This document shows positions 1 to 5,407 of a DNA stretch of 5,534 nt, one piece after another (position 1 is the stretch's first letter; each line of letters begins with the position of its first letter). The notes beneath the pieces were generated by a model, which saw only the letters and a list, made by a program, of their open reading frames with translations, was not told the origin of the DNA and did no database searches. This stretch comes from Chitinophagaceae bacterium (lineage in GTDB: Bacteria; Bacteroidota; Bacteroidia; Chitinophagales; Chitinophagaceae). Position numbers and translations under genes: made by a program. The stretch spans positions 1-5,534 of the forward strand of contig JAGNOY010000158.1 of assembly GCA_017989935.1 (NCBI GenBank). Direction: 5' to 3'.

Positions 1-428
1 TTCAGTCTTTGCTCTTACCTGTTGCTTTAATTTTATTAATTTGGATGAATGATACCATGGCCTATCTCACAGGTTCGTTTATTGGCAAAACAAAATTCTT
101 TCCCGCCATTTCTCCTAAAAAAACCATCGAAGGAACCGTCGGCGGCATACTCTTTACCATGGCCTTTGCATGGGTTTGGAGTCTGTATTCAACTGCGTTT
201 TCAACATTCCATTGGATTGCCTTAGCCCTTATCGCATCCCTCATTGGCACCATAGGCGATTTGATAGAATCTAAATTAAAACGAATGGCCGAGGTGAAAG
301 ATTCAGGATCTATGATGCCCGGACATGGCGGTGCTTTAGACCGTTTCGATTCTTTATTATTTGCCGCACCCTTTGCATTTTTATACGCTTTACTTGCCAT
401 GCCTTGTCATTGGCTAAAATTGATATAA
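1..428 (+). CDS. cdsA: Phosphatidate cytidylyltransferase (CDP-diacylglycerol synthase), C-terminal part
   Basis: CdsA is an integral inner-membrane enzyme that condenses CTP with phosphatidic acid to give CDP-diacylglycerol, the precursor of bacterial phospholipids. The reading frame is open from the window edge (first whole codon at base 3) to the TAA at 426-428, so the N-terminal half lies upstream; about 141 codons are visible. Seen in order: a hydrophobic segment, the WMNDTMAYLTGSFIGK block, the ISPKKTIEG-VGG block, two hydrophobic segments, and the C-terminal family signature SKLKR..xVKDSG....PGHGG.LDRFD with its Lys-Asp and HGG-x-x-DR core. A last hydrophobic segment follows. The signature departs slightly from the usual pattern (Met before PG, Ala after HGG), which should be tolerated. 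Hand-counted samples give about 44% GC here against about 34% in psd. In Bacteroidota cdsA commonly precedes psd directly, but here a repeat-filled gap of 515 bases separates them. The family call is near certain. Confidence 0.96.
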   Translation, partial: QSLLLPVALILLIWMNDTMAYLTGSFIGKTKFFPAISPKKTIEGTVGGILFTMAFAWVWSLYSTAFSTFHWIALALIASLIGTIGDLIESKLKRMAEVKDSGSMMPGHGGALDRFDSLLFAAPFAFLYALLAMPCHWLKLI

Positions 429-436
429 TTTTTTTT

Positions 437-515
437 GGGCGGCACACAGGCTATTCGTTCCAAGTCCTCGTCCTCGTTCCTCGTCCTGTGGGCTTTCCAC
501 TGCTATCCTTGCCGC
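437..515 (+). repeat. Small interspersed repeat, left copy, with short terminal inverted repeats
   Basis: The element begins 8 bases after the cdsA stop codon, straight after a run of eight T. Its outer ends are inverted repeats, GCGGCA at 439-444 and TGCCGC at 510-515. Just inside the left end, CACAGG (445-450) pairs with CCTGTG (485-490). Between them is a pyrimidine-rich stretch with three TCCTCG units (465-470, 471-476, 478-483). It shares CAGGCTATTCG (447-457) exactly with 5472-5482. Its tail at 495-510 matches 5519-5534 at 13 of 16 positions by eye. The two copies have the same orientation. I recall similar elements with a GGCTATTCG core, a variable hairpin and a GCTATCC tail in many Bacteroidota genomes, but that is memory, not a search. 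No coding capacity is seen. Its role is unknown; it could be a small element moved in trans or an RNA structure at transcript ends. Confidence 0.75.
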
Positions 516-549
516 AATACAAACTTCTGAAGAAATGTATGACTATCCG

Positions 550-870
550 TTAAACTTCCATATTAAGTCTAATGAGCACAAATGACATTTCTAATACAAA
601 TGTTGCAAAACCTTTTTGACGATAAAATAATGTTGGACTGCACGGCCTAAGATTCGAGGCAAGTAAAAATATTGAAATCGAAGCCAAGCTTTTATCCACT
701 GTTTGAGCACAGAGGAAAGTTGCTATATGGCGAATATCTTTATGAGCGAGTTTGGATACAAGCGGCGTAGATGAAATTATTTTTATGCCAAGAATCTTCA
801 GCCTTGATTTTTTGCTCAACTTTTGCATTAAGGCAAAAGTGGAAAAGCAAAAGAGTAACTTTACATACAA
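550..870. repeat. Probable non-coding interspersed repeat block in the cdsA-psd gap
   Basis: This stretch carries a 106-codon open frame on the minus strand, but I do not think it is a gene. The frame opens with TTG, lacks any domain I recognise, and has an irregular Ser/Leu/Lys-rich composition. The reverse strand shows sequence words I recall from repeated non-coding segments of Bacteroidota: an ACTTTTGC/GCAAAAGT palindrome (819-840), the complement of GCCTTGATTTTTTG (801-814), and the complements of GAGCGAGTTTGG (744-755) and CCACTGTTTGAGC (696-708). Such segments often yield spurious frames reading FCFSTFALMQK, as here. Boundaries are approximate. Together with the compact repeat at 437-515 it fills most of the gap; in the remaining bases (516-549 and 871-943) I see no gene, no tRNA and no convincing promoter. 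The alternative is a genuine but unknown small minus-strand gene. Confidence 0.4.
819..840. repeat. Perfect 8-bp inverted repeat (stem-loop)
   Basis: ACTTTTGC at 819-826 is followed by a 6-base spacer and then the exact reverse complement GCAAAAGT at 833-840. It lies inside the putative interspersed repeat block and is its clearest structural element. No T-run follows on either strand, so it does not look like an ordinary intrinsic terminator. Confidence 0.7.
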
Positions 871-943
871 TAATGCAACATTCTTTTCATTCTAGTCGTA
901 TTTCCATGCAATTCGATTATTTTCGCGCCATAAAATATCATTC

Positions 944-1597
944 ATGAGATTACATAAAGAAGGTTGGATATATTGTATAGTGGCAACATGCTTATACTTG
1001 TTAGTCATTTGGTTAAGCAATCATTTTCTGCACAATTGGCCTATCATACTTTATCCAATTTTAATTTTAAGTGGCTTATTATGGTTTTGGGTATTCTGGT
1101 TTTTTCGTATTCCAACACGAAATAAAACCACAGATGCCTCTTGTATTGTGTCACCTTGTGATGGTAAAGTAGTGGTAATTGAAGAAACTACAGAAACCGA
1201 ATATTTCAAAGACAAACGAATTCAAGTGTCTATTTTCATGAGTCCACTCAATGTGCATGTCAACACCTATCCGATTGCGGGCAAAGTGCCTTATGTACAA
1301 TATCATAAAGGAAAATATTTAGTGGCTTGGCATCCTAAATCAAGCACCGAAAACGAAAGAAGTACCGTGGTGATAGAAGGAAATAAGATGACTATTTTAG
1401 TTAGACAAATTGCAGGTGCTGTTGCACGACGCATTGTAACCTATTCTAAAGCTGGCGATCAAGTGGCACAAAATGATGAATTAGGCTTTATTAAATTCGG
1501 TTCAAGGGTAGATTTGTATTTACCTATCGGCACAAAAATCGAAGCTAAAATCGGCGATATCGTTCAAAATGGGGTAGATATTATTGCCCGTTACTAA
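944..1597 (+). CDS. psd: Phosphatidylserine decarboxylase, short membrane-anchored form, proenzyme
   Basis: Psd decarboxylates phosphatidylserine to phosphatidylethanolamine at the inner membrane, using a pyruvoyl group made by self-cleavage. The 217-residue protein begins MRLHKEGW, a typical start for this short form. Two hydrophobic segments (about residues 9-27 and 33-54) would anchor it. The soluble domain shows SPCDGKVV (70-77), MSPLNVHVNTYP (99-110) with a conserved His, HPKSSTENERS (130-140) and RQIAGAVARRI (154-164). Near the C-terminus KFGSRVD places the self-cleavage site between Gly186 and Ser187, giving a large beta chain and a short pyruvoyl alpha chain of about 31 residues. The length is normal for the short Psd group and below that of the longer E. 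coli enzyme. The ATG at 944 has no Shine-Dalgarno motif, as is common in Bacteroidota. ybeY follows after 11 bases, so the two probably share a transcript. Confidence 0.96.
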   Translation: MRLHKEGWIYCIVATCLYLLVIWLSNHFLHNWPIILYPILILSGLLWFWVFWFFRIPTRNKTTDASCIVSPCDGKVVVIEETTETEYFKDKRIQVSIFMSPLNVHVNTYPIAGKVPYVQYHKGKYLVAWHPKSSTENERSTVVIEGNKMTILVRQIAGAVARRIVTYSKAGDQVAQNDELGFIKFGSRVDLYLPIGTKIEAKIGDIVQNGVDIIARY

Positions 1598-1608
1598 AGC
1601 CAGCATAG

Positions 1609-2052
1609 ATGCAACTCACAGGACAATGTAGCTTCACCGACCATGAGGTAAAATCTAAGCTAACACAGAAAAGAAAATTAGCTCAATGTATTTTACGTTT
1701 GCTCCATCATTACACAGGCAAACAAGCCCTTATTCAATATACTTTTGTGTCTGATGCCTTTTTGTATAACATGAACTTGAAGCATCTGCAACATGATGAT
1801 TATACTGATATCATCACTTTTGATTTGTCTGAACCCAACAATGAGATGCTAACGATTGATATTTATATCAGCACAGAACGTGTAAAAGAAAATGCCAAGC
1901 TACACCAAGTCAGTTATGCGACTGAACTTCTTCGAGTTATCTTTCATGGCGCTTTACATATTGCCGGTTTTGGCGATAAAACAGCCAAGGCCAAATTAAA
2001 GATGCGCGCAGAAGAAGATTTCTGGATACAGGAATTTTTAACTCATGCTTAA
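1609..2052 (+). CDS. ybeY: Endoribonuclease YbeY (rRNA maturation factor)
   Basis: YbeY is a small cytoplasmic metal-dependent RNase of the UPF0054 family, needed for 16S rRNA 3'-end maturation and ribosome quality control. The 147-residue protein has the central block YTDIITFDLSE (65-75), equivalent to the TDVLSFP region of E. coli. LTIDIYISTERVKENA (81-96) matches the GDIxIS...NA strand, but Ile replaces the usual Gly before Asp84. The metal site reads FHGALHIAGFGDKT: His113 and His117 are present, and the third ligand position carries Asp123 instead of His. As I recall, Asp-Lys-Thr at this point is normal for Bacteroidota members, so I regard the enzyme as active. The distal acidic region KMRAEEDFW is also typical. 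The start ATG lies 11 bases after the psd stop with no Shine-Dalgarno motif. The family call is firm; the effect of the substitutions is inference. Confidence 0.93.
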   Translation: MQLTGQCSFTDHEVKSKLTQKRKLAQCILRLLHHYTGKQALIQYTFVSDAFLYNMNLKHLQHDDYTDIITFDLSEPNNEMLTIDIYISTERVKENAKLHQVSYATELLRVIFHGALHIAGFGDKTAKAKLKMRAEEDFWIQEFLTHA

Positions 2053-2067
2053 GGAGTAAAAAAATTT

Positions 2068-2119
2068 GTAAGAATAAAAATTATCCTAGATTTAAGTTTA
2101 TTCAGGTGATAATTCTTAC
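2068..2119. other. Imperfect inverted repeat between ybeY and the guanylyltransferase gene
   Basis: GTAAGAAT at 2068-2075 is exactly complementary to ATTCTTAC at 2112-2119. ATTATC at 2080-2085 also complements GATAAT at 2108-2113. The right arm GATAATTCTTAC could therefore pair over 12 bp with the left arm if six bases bulge out. It starts 15 bases after the ybeY stop codon. The stem is AT-rich and no T-run follows, so a terminator role is doubtful. An operator or a chance AT-rich pairing is equally possible. Confidence 0.35.
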
Positions 2120-2225
2120 TTTAGAACCTTATAAAAAAGAGCATTCATTTTTCGACTGACAAGTGGTGAGTTTAAATGAAGTGGATGTAAAATTTATAGC
2201 TAAGCACTGAGTTTTTCAATAAGAT

Positions 2226-2230
2226 AAGGA
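2226..2230 (+). promoter_or_regulatory. Shine-Dalgarno-like AAGGA before the guanylyltransferase start
   Basis: AAGGA ends 9 bases before the ATG at 2240. It is the only clear purine-rich ribosome-binding motif before a start in this window; psd, ybeY, the DUF2167 gene and the aminotransferase gene lack one. It supports the start at 2240 and suggests that translation initiates independently after the 187-base gap. Confidence 0.5.
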
Positions 2231-2239
2231 ATACAAAAG

Positions 2240-3322
2240 ATGAGTTTAAAAAACAATTATGTAGCCATCATGGCTGGGGGCATTGGAAGCAGATTTTGGC
2301 CCGAAAGTCGAAATGATTACCCTAAACAATTTCTAGATATATTAGGTACAGGTAAGTCGCTTATTCAATGGACTTATGAAAGATTCAAACATATTTGCCC
2401 CAAAGAGAATATTTTCATTATCACCAATGAAAGCTATATTCCAGTATTGAAAGAGCAATTACCAGAATTGCAAGACAATAATATTCTAAGCGAACCATCT
2501 CGAAAAAACACTGCCCCTTGTGCTGCCTATATTGCCCATAAGTTAATGGCATTGAATCCAGAAGCCAATATCATTATGAGTCCGGCTGACCATCTTATTT
2601 TTGATGAAAGAAAATTTGAAAGAGATATAATTCATTCGCTTGATTTTGTTAGCAAGCATCAAGTATTAGTCACCTTAGGCATCAAACCTACTCGACCAGA
2701 TACAGGGTATGGTTATATTCAGTACGAAACAGGTAAGTTTATTGAAGAATTTTATGAAGTAAGAACCTTCACAGAAAAACCTTCTCATGAATTAGCCGAA
2801 ACTTTTGTACGCAGTGGTGACTTCCTCTGGAATGCAGGCATATTTGTGTGGAATGTAAAAACCATTCTTGAAGAACTAAATAAATACTTACCTGAAGTTA
2901 CCGATGTGTTTTCTCAGGTTACAGCCTATAATACCCAAGATGAACATACAGCTATCGAACGAGTCTATTCTCAATGCACCAATATTTCTATTGATTATGG
3001 CATCATGGAAAAATCCAAAATCGTATATGTGAAGCCATCTTATTTTGGTTGGTGCGATTTAGGTACTTGGAATAGTGCCTATGAAAATTCAGAAAAAGAT
3101 TATTTAGGCAATGCCGTTATGGGCAAAAATGTCATGATTATTGATGCATCTCAATGCATGGTCAAAGCAGGTGACGATAAGCTTGTTGTATTGCAAGGCC
3201 TTGAAAATTTTATTGTCATTGACACCAAAGATGTATTATTGATTTGTGAAAGAAATCGCGAACAACAAATCAAAGATTATGTGGCTGAAGTGCGCAGAAA
3301 TAAAGGCGACAAGTATTTGTAA
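2240..3322 (+). CDS. manC: Mannose-1-phosphate guanylyltransferase (GDP-mannose synthesis)
   Basis: This cytoplasmic nucleotidyltransferase joins GTP and mannose 1-phosphate to give GDP-mannose, a donor for polysaccharides and the precursor of GDP-fucose and related sugars. The 360-residue protein has the N-terminal nucleotide-binding signature AGGIGSRFWPESR (12-24) followed by PKQF (29-32 region), then RKNTAP (88-93), SPADH (114-118), GYGYI (156-160), FTEKP (177-181), WNAGIF (197-202), DYGIMEK (252-258) and DLGTW (273-277), all in the usual order. It ends shortly after the short left-handed beta region and lacks the C-terminal phosphomannose isomerase domain of bifunctional enzymes, so it is the monofunctional form. 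The start is supported by AAGGA upstream. The preceding 187-base gap suggests its own promoter, though I cannot identify one. The DUF2167 gene begins 29 bases downstream. No other glycan genes are visible, so the end product is unknown. The symbol manC is by family. Confidence 0.94.
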   Translation: MSLKNNYVAIMAGGIGSRFWPESRNDYPKQFLDILGTGKSLIQWTYERFKHICPKENIFIITNESYIPVLKEQLPELQDNNILSEPSRKNTAPCAAYIAHKLMALNPEANIIMSPADHLIFDERKFERDIIHSLDFVSKHQVLVTLGIKPTRPDTGYGYIQYETGKFIEEFYEVRTFTEKPSHELAETFVRSGDFLWNAGIFVWNVKTILEELNKYLPEVTDVFSQVTAYNTQDEHTAIERVYSQCTNISIDYGIMEKSKIVYVKPSYFGWCDLGTWNSAYENSEKDYLGNAVMGKNVMIIDASQCMVKAGDDKLVVLQGLENFIVIDTKDVLLICERNREQQIKDYVAEVRRNKGDKYL

Positions 3323-3351
3323 TTTTTCTATAAACCCCAAATTATTTTATC

Positions 3352-4239
3352 ATGAAATTTTCTTTAAGTTGTTTGTTGTTTGTCTTTATGGCACAAACAA
3401 TATTTGCCCAAACCGATTCGCTCTCTCCTAAAGAACAAGAGCGTATCATGGACTCAATCAATAACTCTTTTACTTATCTAGAAGGTGAAATTAAGTTGAG
3501 TAATAATACAATTCTTTTAAAAGTTCCTCAAGACTATAAATTTTTAGATGCCAAGCAAAGCCGCATGGTACTTGAAGATTTATGGGGCAACTTAAAAGAT
3601 GAAACAGTATTAGGGATGTTGTTTCCAAAAGAAAATGGCCCATTACTTGAAAAAAGTTGGGCCTTTGTAGTTAGTTATGATGAGATGGGGTTTGTTAAAG
3701 ACGATGATGCAAAAGATATGAATTATGACGACTTGCTTAAAGAGCTTAAAGAAGATAATCAAGCTGCGAATGTGGAAAGAAAAAAACAAGGCTTACAAGA
3801 AATTGTGATGGTAGGTTGGGCAGAAAAGCCTTACTACGACAATGATAAAAAAACATTGCATTGGGCAAGAGAATTTTCAACAGACGTAAAGCCAAATACC
3901 TTAAACTATGATCTCAGAATATTAGGTCGAAAAGGTGTGTTGTCGATGAATGCAGTAGCCACCATGGATGAGCTAGAGATTGTAAAAAATCAAATTGGCC
4001 TTATTAGAAACAGTGCCCAATTTACTGAAGGCAATAATTATAGTAGCTTCAATTCAAGTACAGATAAAATTGCGGCATATACTATTGGTGGATTAGTGGC
4101 AGGAAAATTATTAGCTAAAGTTGGTTTGTTTGCCTTACTTCTCAAAAACATTAAATTAATCGGTCTTGGCATTGTTGGATTATTTGCTGGGCTCAGAAAA
4201 TGGTGGCAAAGAAGACAAGGTTCTGTGTATAAAAATTAA
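3352..4239 (+). CDS. DUF2167 family membrane-anchored protein of unknown function
   Basis: The 295-residue protein belongs to the DUF2167 (COG4714, 'uncharacterized membrane-anchored protein') family; no biochemical role is known to me. A signal peptide covers about residues 1-19 (positive start, hydrophobic core, TIFA cleavage region), so the main domain should be exported. Family landmarks in order are GEIKL..NTILLKVP (45-59), FLDAKQ (64-69), LWGN (77-80), the W-x-F-V-V-S-Y-D-E-M-G-F-V-K-D-D-D-A block (103-120), NYDDLLK (124-130), VGWAEKPYYD (154-163), LHWAREF (169-175), LNYDLRILGRKGVLSMNAVA (184-203) and the DKIAAYTIGGLVAGK region (238-252). A hydrophobic stretch (about 243-280) with a basic tail RKWWQRRQG suggests a C-terminal membrane anchor with its end in the cytoplasm. 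It lies 29 bases after the guanylyltransferase gene and 15 bases before the aminotransferase gene, so co-transcription is likely. A functional link to either is unproven. Confidence 0.9.
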   Translation: MKFSLSCLLFVFMAQTIFAQTDSLSPKEQERIMDSINNSFTYLEGEIKLSNNTILLKVPQDYKFLDAKQSRMVLEDLWGNLKDETVLGMLFPKENGPLLEKSWAFVVSYDEMGFVKDDDAKDMNYDDLLKELKEDNQAANVERKKQGLQEIVMVGWAEKPYYDNDKKTLHWAREFSTDVKPNTLNYDLRILGRKGVLSMNAVATMDELEIVKNQIGLIRNSAQFTEGNNYSSFNSSTDKIAAYTIGGLVAGKLLAKVGLFALLLKNIKLIGLGIVGLFAGLRKWWQRRQGSVYKN

Positions 4240-4254
4240 ATAGCCTAATACACT

Positions 4255-5403
4255 ATGTTCAAGTCAAAACTGCCTTTAGTAGGCACCAACATTTTTTCAG
4301 TGATGAGTGCCTTAGCCAAAGAACTTCAAGCCATCAATCTTGCACAGGGATTTCCTGATTTTGAAATTTCTACTACATTGATTTCTCAGGTAGAACAAGC
4401 CATGAAAGCAGGGCATAATCAATATGCGCCTATGCCTGGACTCATTGAATTAAGAAATGTGCTGGCACAAAAAATTCAACAGTTATATCAAACAAGCATA
4501 AATCCTGACACTGAAATTACCATCACACCCGGTGGAACCTATGCGATTTATACAGTCTTTAGTACCATACTTCAAGCGGGCGATGAAGCCATTGTACTGG
4601 AACCAGCTTATGATAGTTATATCCCAAATATTGAAGTCAATGGGGCCAAGGCAATTTGTGTGCCCCTAAAATTTCCTGATTACTCTATTGATTGGGATGC
4701 TGTAAAATCAGCGATCACATCAAAAACAAAAGCCATCATTATCAATACACCGCATAATCCTACAGGTTATGTATGGACTCATCAAGACTTGCTTACCTTA
4801 GATGAAATTACAAGAGATACAAACATTTGTATTATAAGTGATGAAGTGTATGAGCATATCACGATGGATGGCATTCAACATCAATCTGTGTTGTCTTATC
4901 CTTCTTTATTTGCTCGCAGTTTTGTGATCTTTTCTTTCGGAAAAGTATTTCATACCACAGGATGGAAAATGGGATATTGTGTGGCGCCAGCATCTTTTAC
5001 CAAGGAATTTAGAAAGTATCATCAATTTTTAAGTTTCTCTGTAAACACGCCTGCACAAGCTGCCTTGGCAAATTTTCTTCAAGATGAAGATGAGTATTTG
5101 CAGCTGCCTAAATTTTTTGAACAGAAAAGAAATTTGTTTTTAAGTCTGATGAAGGATTTGCCTTTCACCATTCATAAACCTACTCAAGGCAGTTATTTTC
5201 AATTAGCAGGCTATGAAAAAATAAGTGAGTTGCCCGATAAAGAATTCGCTATTTGGTTGACGAAGGAATATGGAGTTGCTACAATTCCTGTGAGTGCTTT
5301 TAATCATGATGGGAAGGACGATAAATTAATCCGTTTTTGTTTTGCGAAGAAAGAAGAAACTTTGGTAGAGGCAACAATTCGATTGAGGAAAATAGTTGGA
5401 TAA
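4255..5403 (+). CDS. PLP-dependent class I/II aminotransferase, methionine/kynurenine type
   Basis: This fold-type I aminotransferase of 382 residues most resembles the YbdL (methionine aminotransferase) and kynurenine/glutamine transaminase group. Visible landmarks are INLAQGFPDFE (27-37), QYAPMPG (56-62), TPGGTYAIY (91-99) in the cofactor phosphate region, PAYDSY (117-122), NTPHNPTG (164-171) with Asn168, SDEVYEH (195-201) with Asp196 and Tyr199, and SFGKVFHTTGWKMGY (227-241) with Lys230 as the likely Schiff-base lysine. Near the C-terminus IRFCFAK (359-365) carries Arg360, the expected substrate-carboxylate arginine. GFPDFE and FHTTGWKMGY favour the methionine/kynurenine group over aspartate aminotransferases. 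It probably transaminates methionine, glutamine or aromatic amino acids with 2-oxo acids in the cytoplasm, possibly in methionine salvage; substrate choice cannot be settled here. The start is 15 bases after the preceding stop, without a Shine-Dalgarno motif, and a repeat copy begins 4 bases after its own stop. Confidence 0.92.
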   Translation: MFKSKLPLVGTNIFSVMSALAKELQAINLAQGFPDFEISTTLISQVEQAMKAGHNQYAPMPGLIELRNVLAQKIQQLYQTSINPDTEITITPGGTYAIYTVFSTILQAGDEAIVLEPAYDSYIPNIEVNGAKAICVPLKFPDYSIDWDAVKSAITSKTKAIIINTPHNPTGYVWTHQDLLTLDEITRDTNICIISDEVYEHITMDGIQHQSVLSYPSLFARSFVIFSFGKVFHTTGWKMGYCVAPASFTKEFRKYHQFLSFSVNTPAQAALANFLQDEDEYLQLPKFFEQKRNLFLSLMKDLPFTIHKPTQGSYFQLAGYEKISELPDKEFAIWLTKEYGVATIPVSAFNHDGKDDKLIRFCFAKKEETLVEATIRLRKIVG

Positions 5404-5407
5404 GTTA

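Noticed and set aside
62..400. 112-codon open frame on the minus strand
   Set aside because: It lies wholly antisense to the clearly conserved cdsA frame and shows no domain; it is a shadow of that gene.
465..483. Three TCCTCG units as a CRISPR or tandem-repeat array
   Set aside because: Units are only 6 bases, nearly adjacent and few; no spacers of regular length. Treated as part of the variable arm of the repeat.
550..870. Minus-strand 106-codon frame as a real gene
   Set aside because: It opens with TTG, shows no domain or start context, and the DNA looks like a repeated non-coding block; kept as a repeat, not a CDS.
918..925. TATTTTCG as a Bacteroidota -7 promoter box (TAnnTTTG) for psd
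   Set aside because: It has one mismatch in the key TTTG, no upstream TTTG box at proper spacing, and would leave a leader of only about 12-18 bases.
3246..3431. 61-codon + strand frame across the manC and DUF2167 junction
   Set aside because: It overlaps the ends of two well-supported genes in another frame and has no recognisable content.
4240..4254. A methionine- or SAM-type riboswitch ahead of the aminotransferase gene
   Set aside because: Only 15 bases separate the genes, far too short for any riboswitch.
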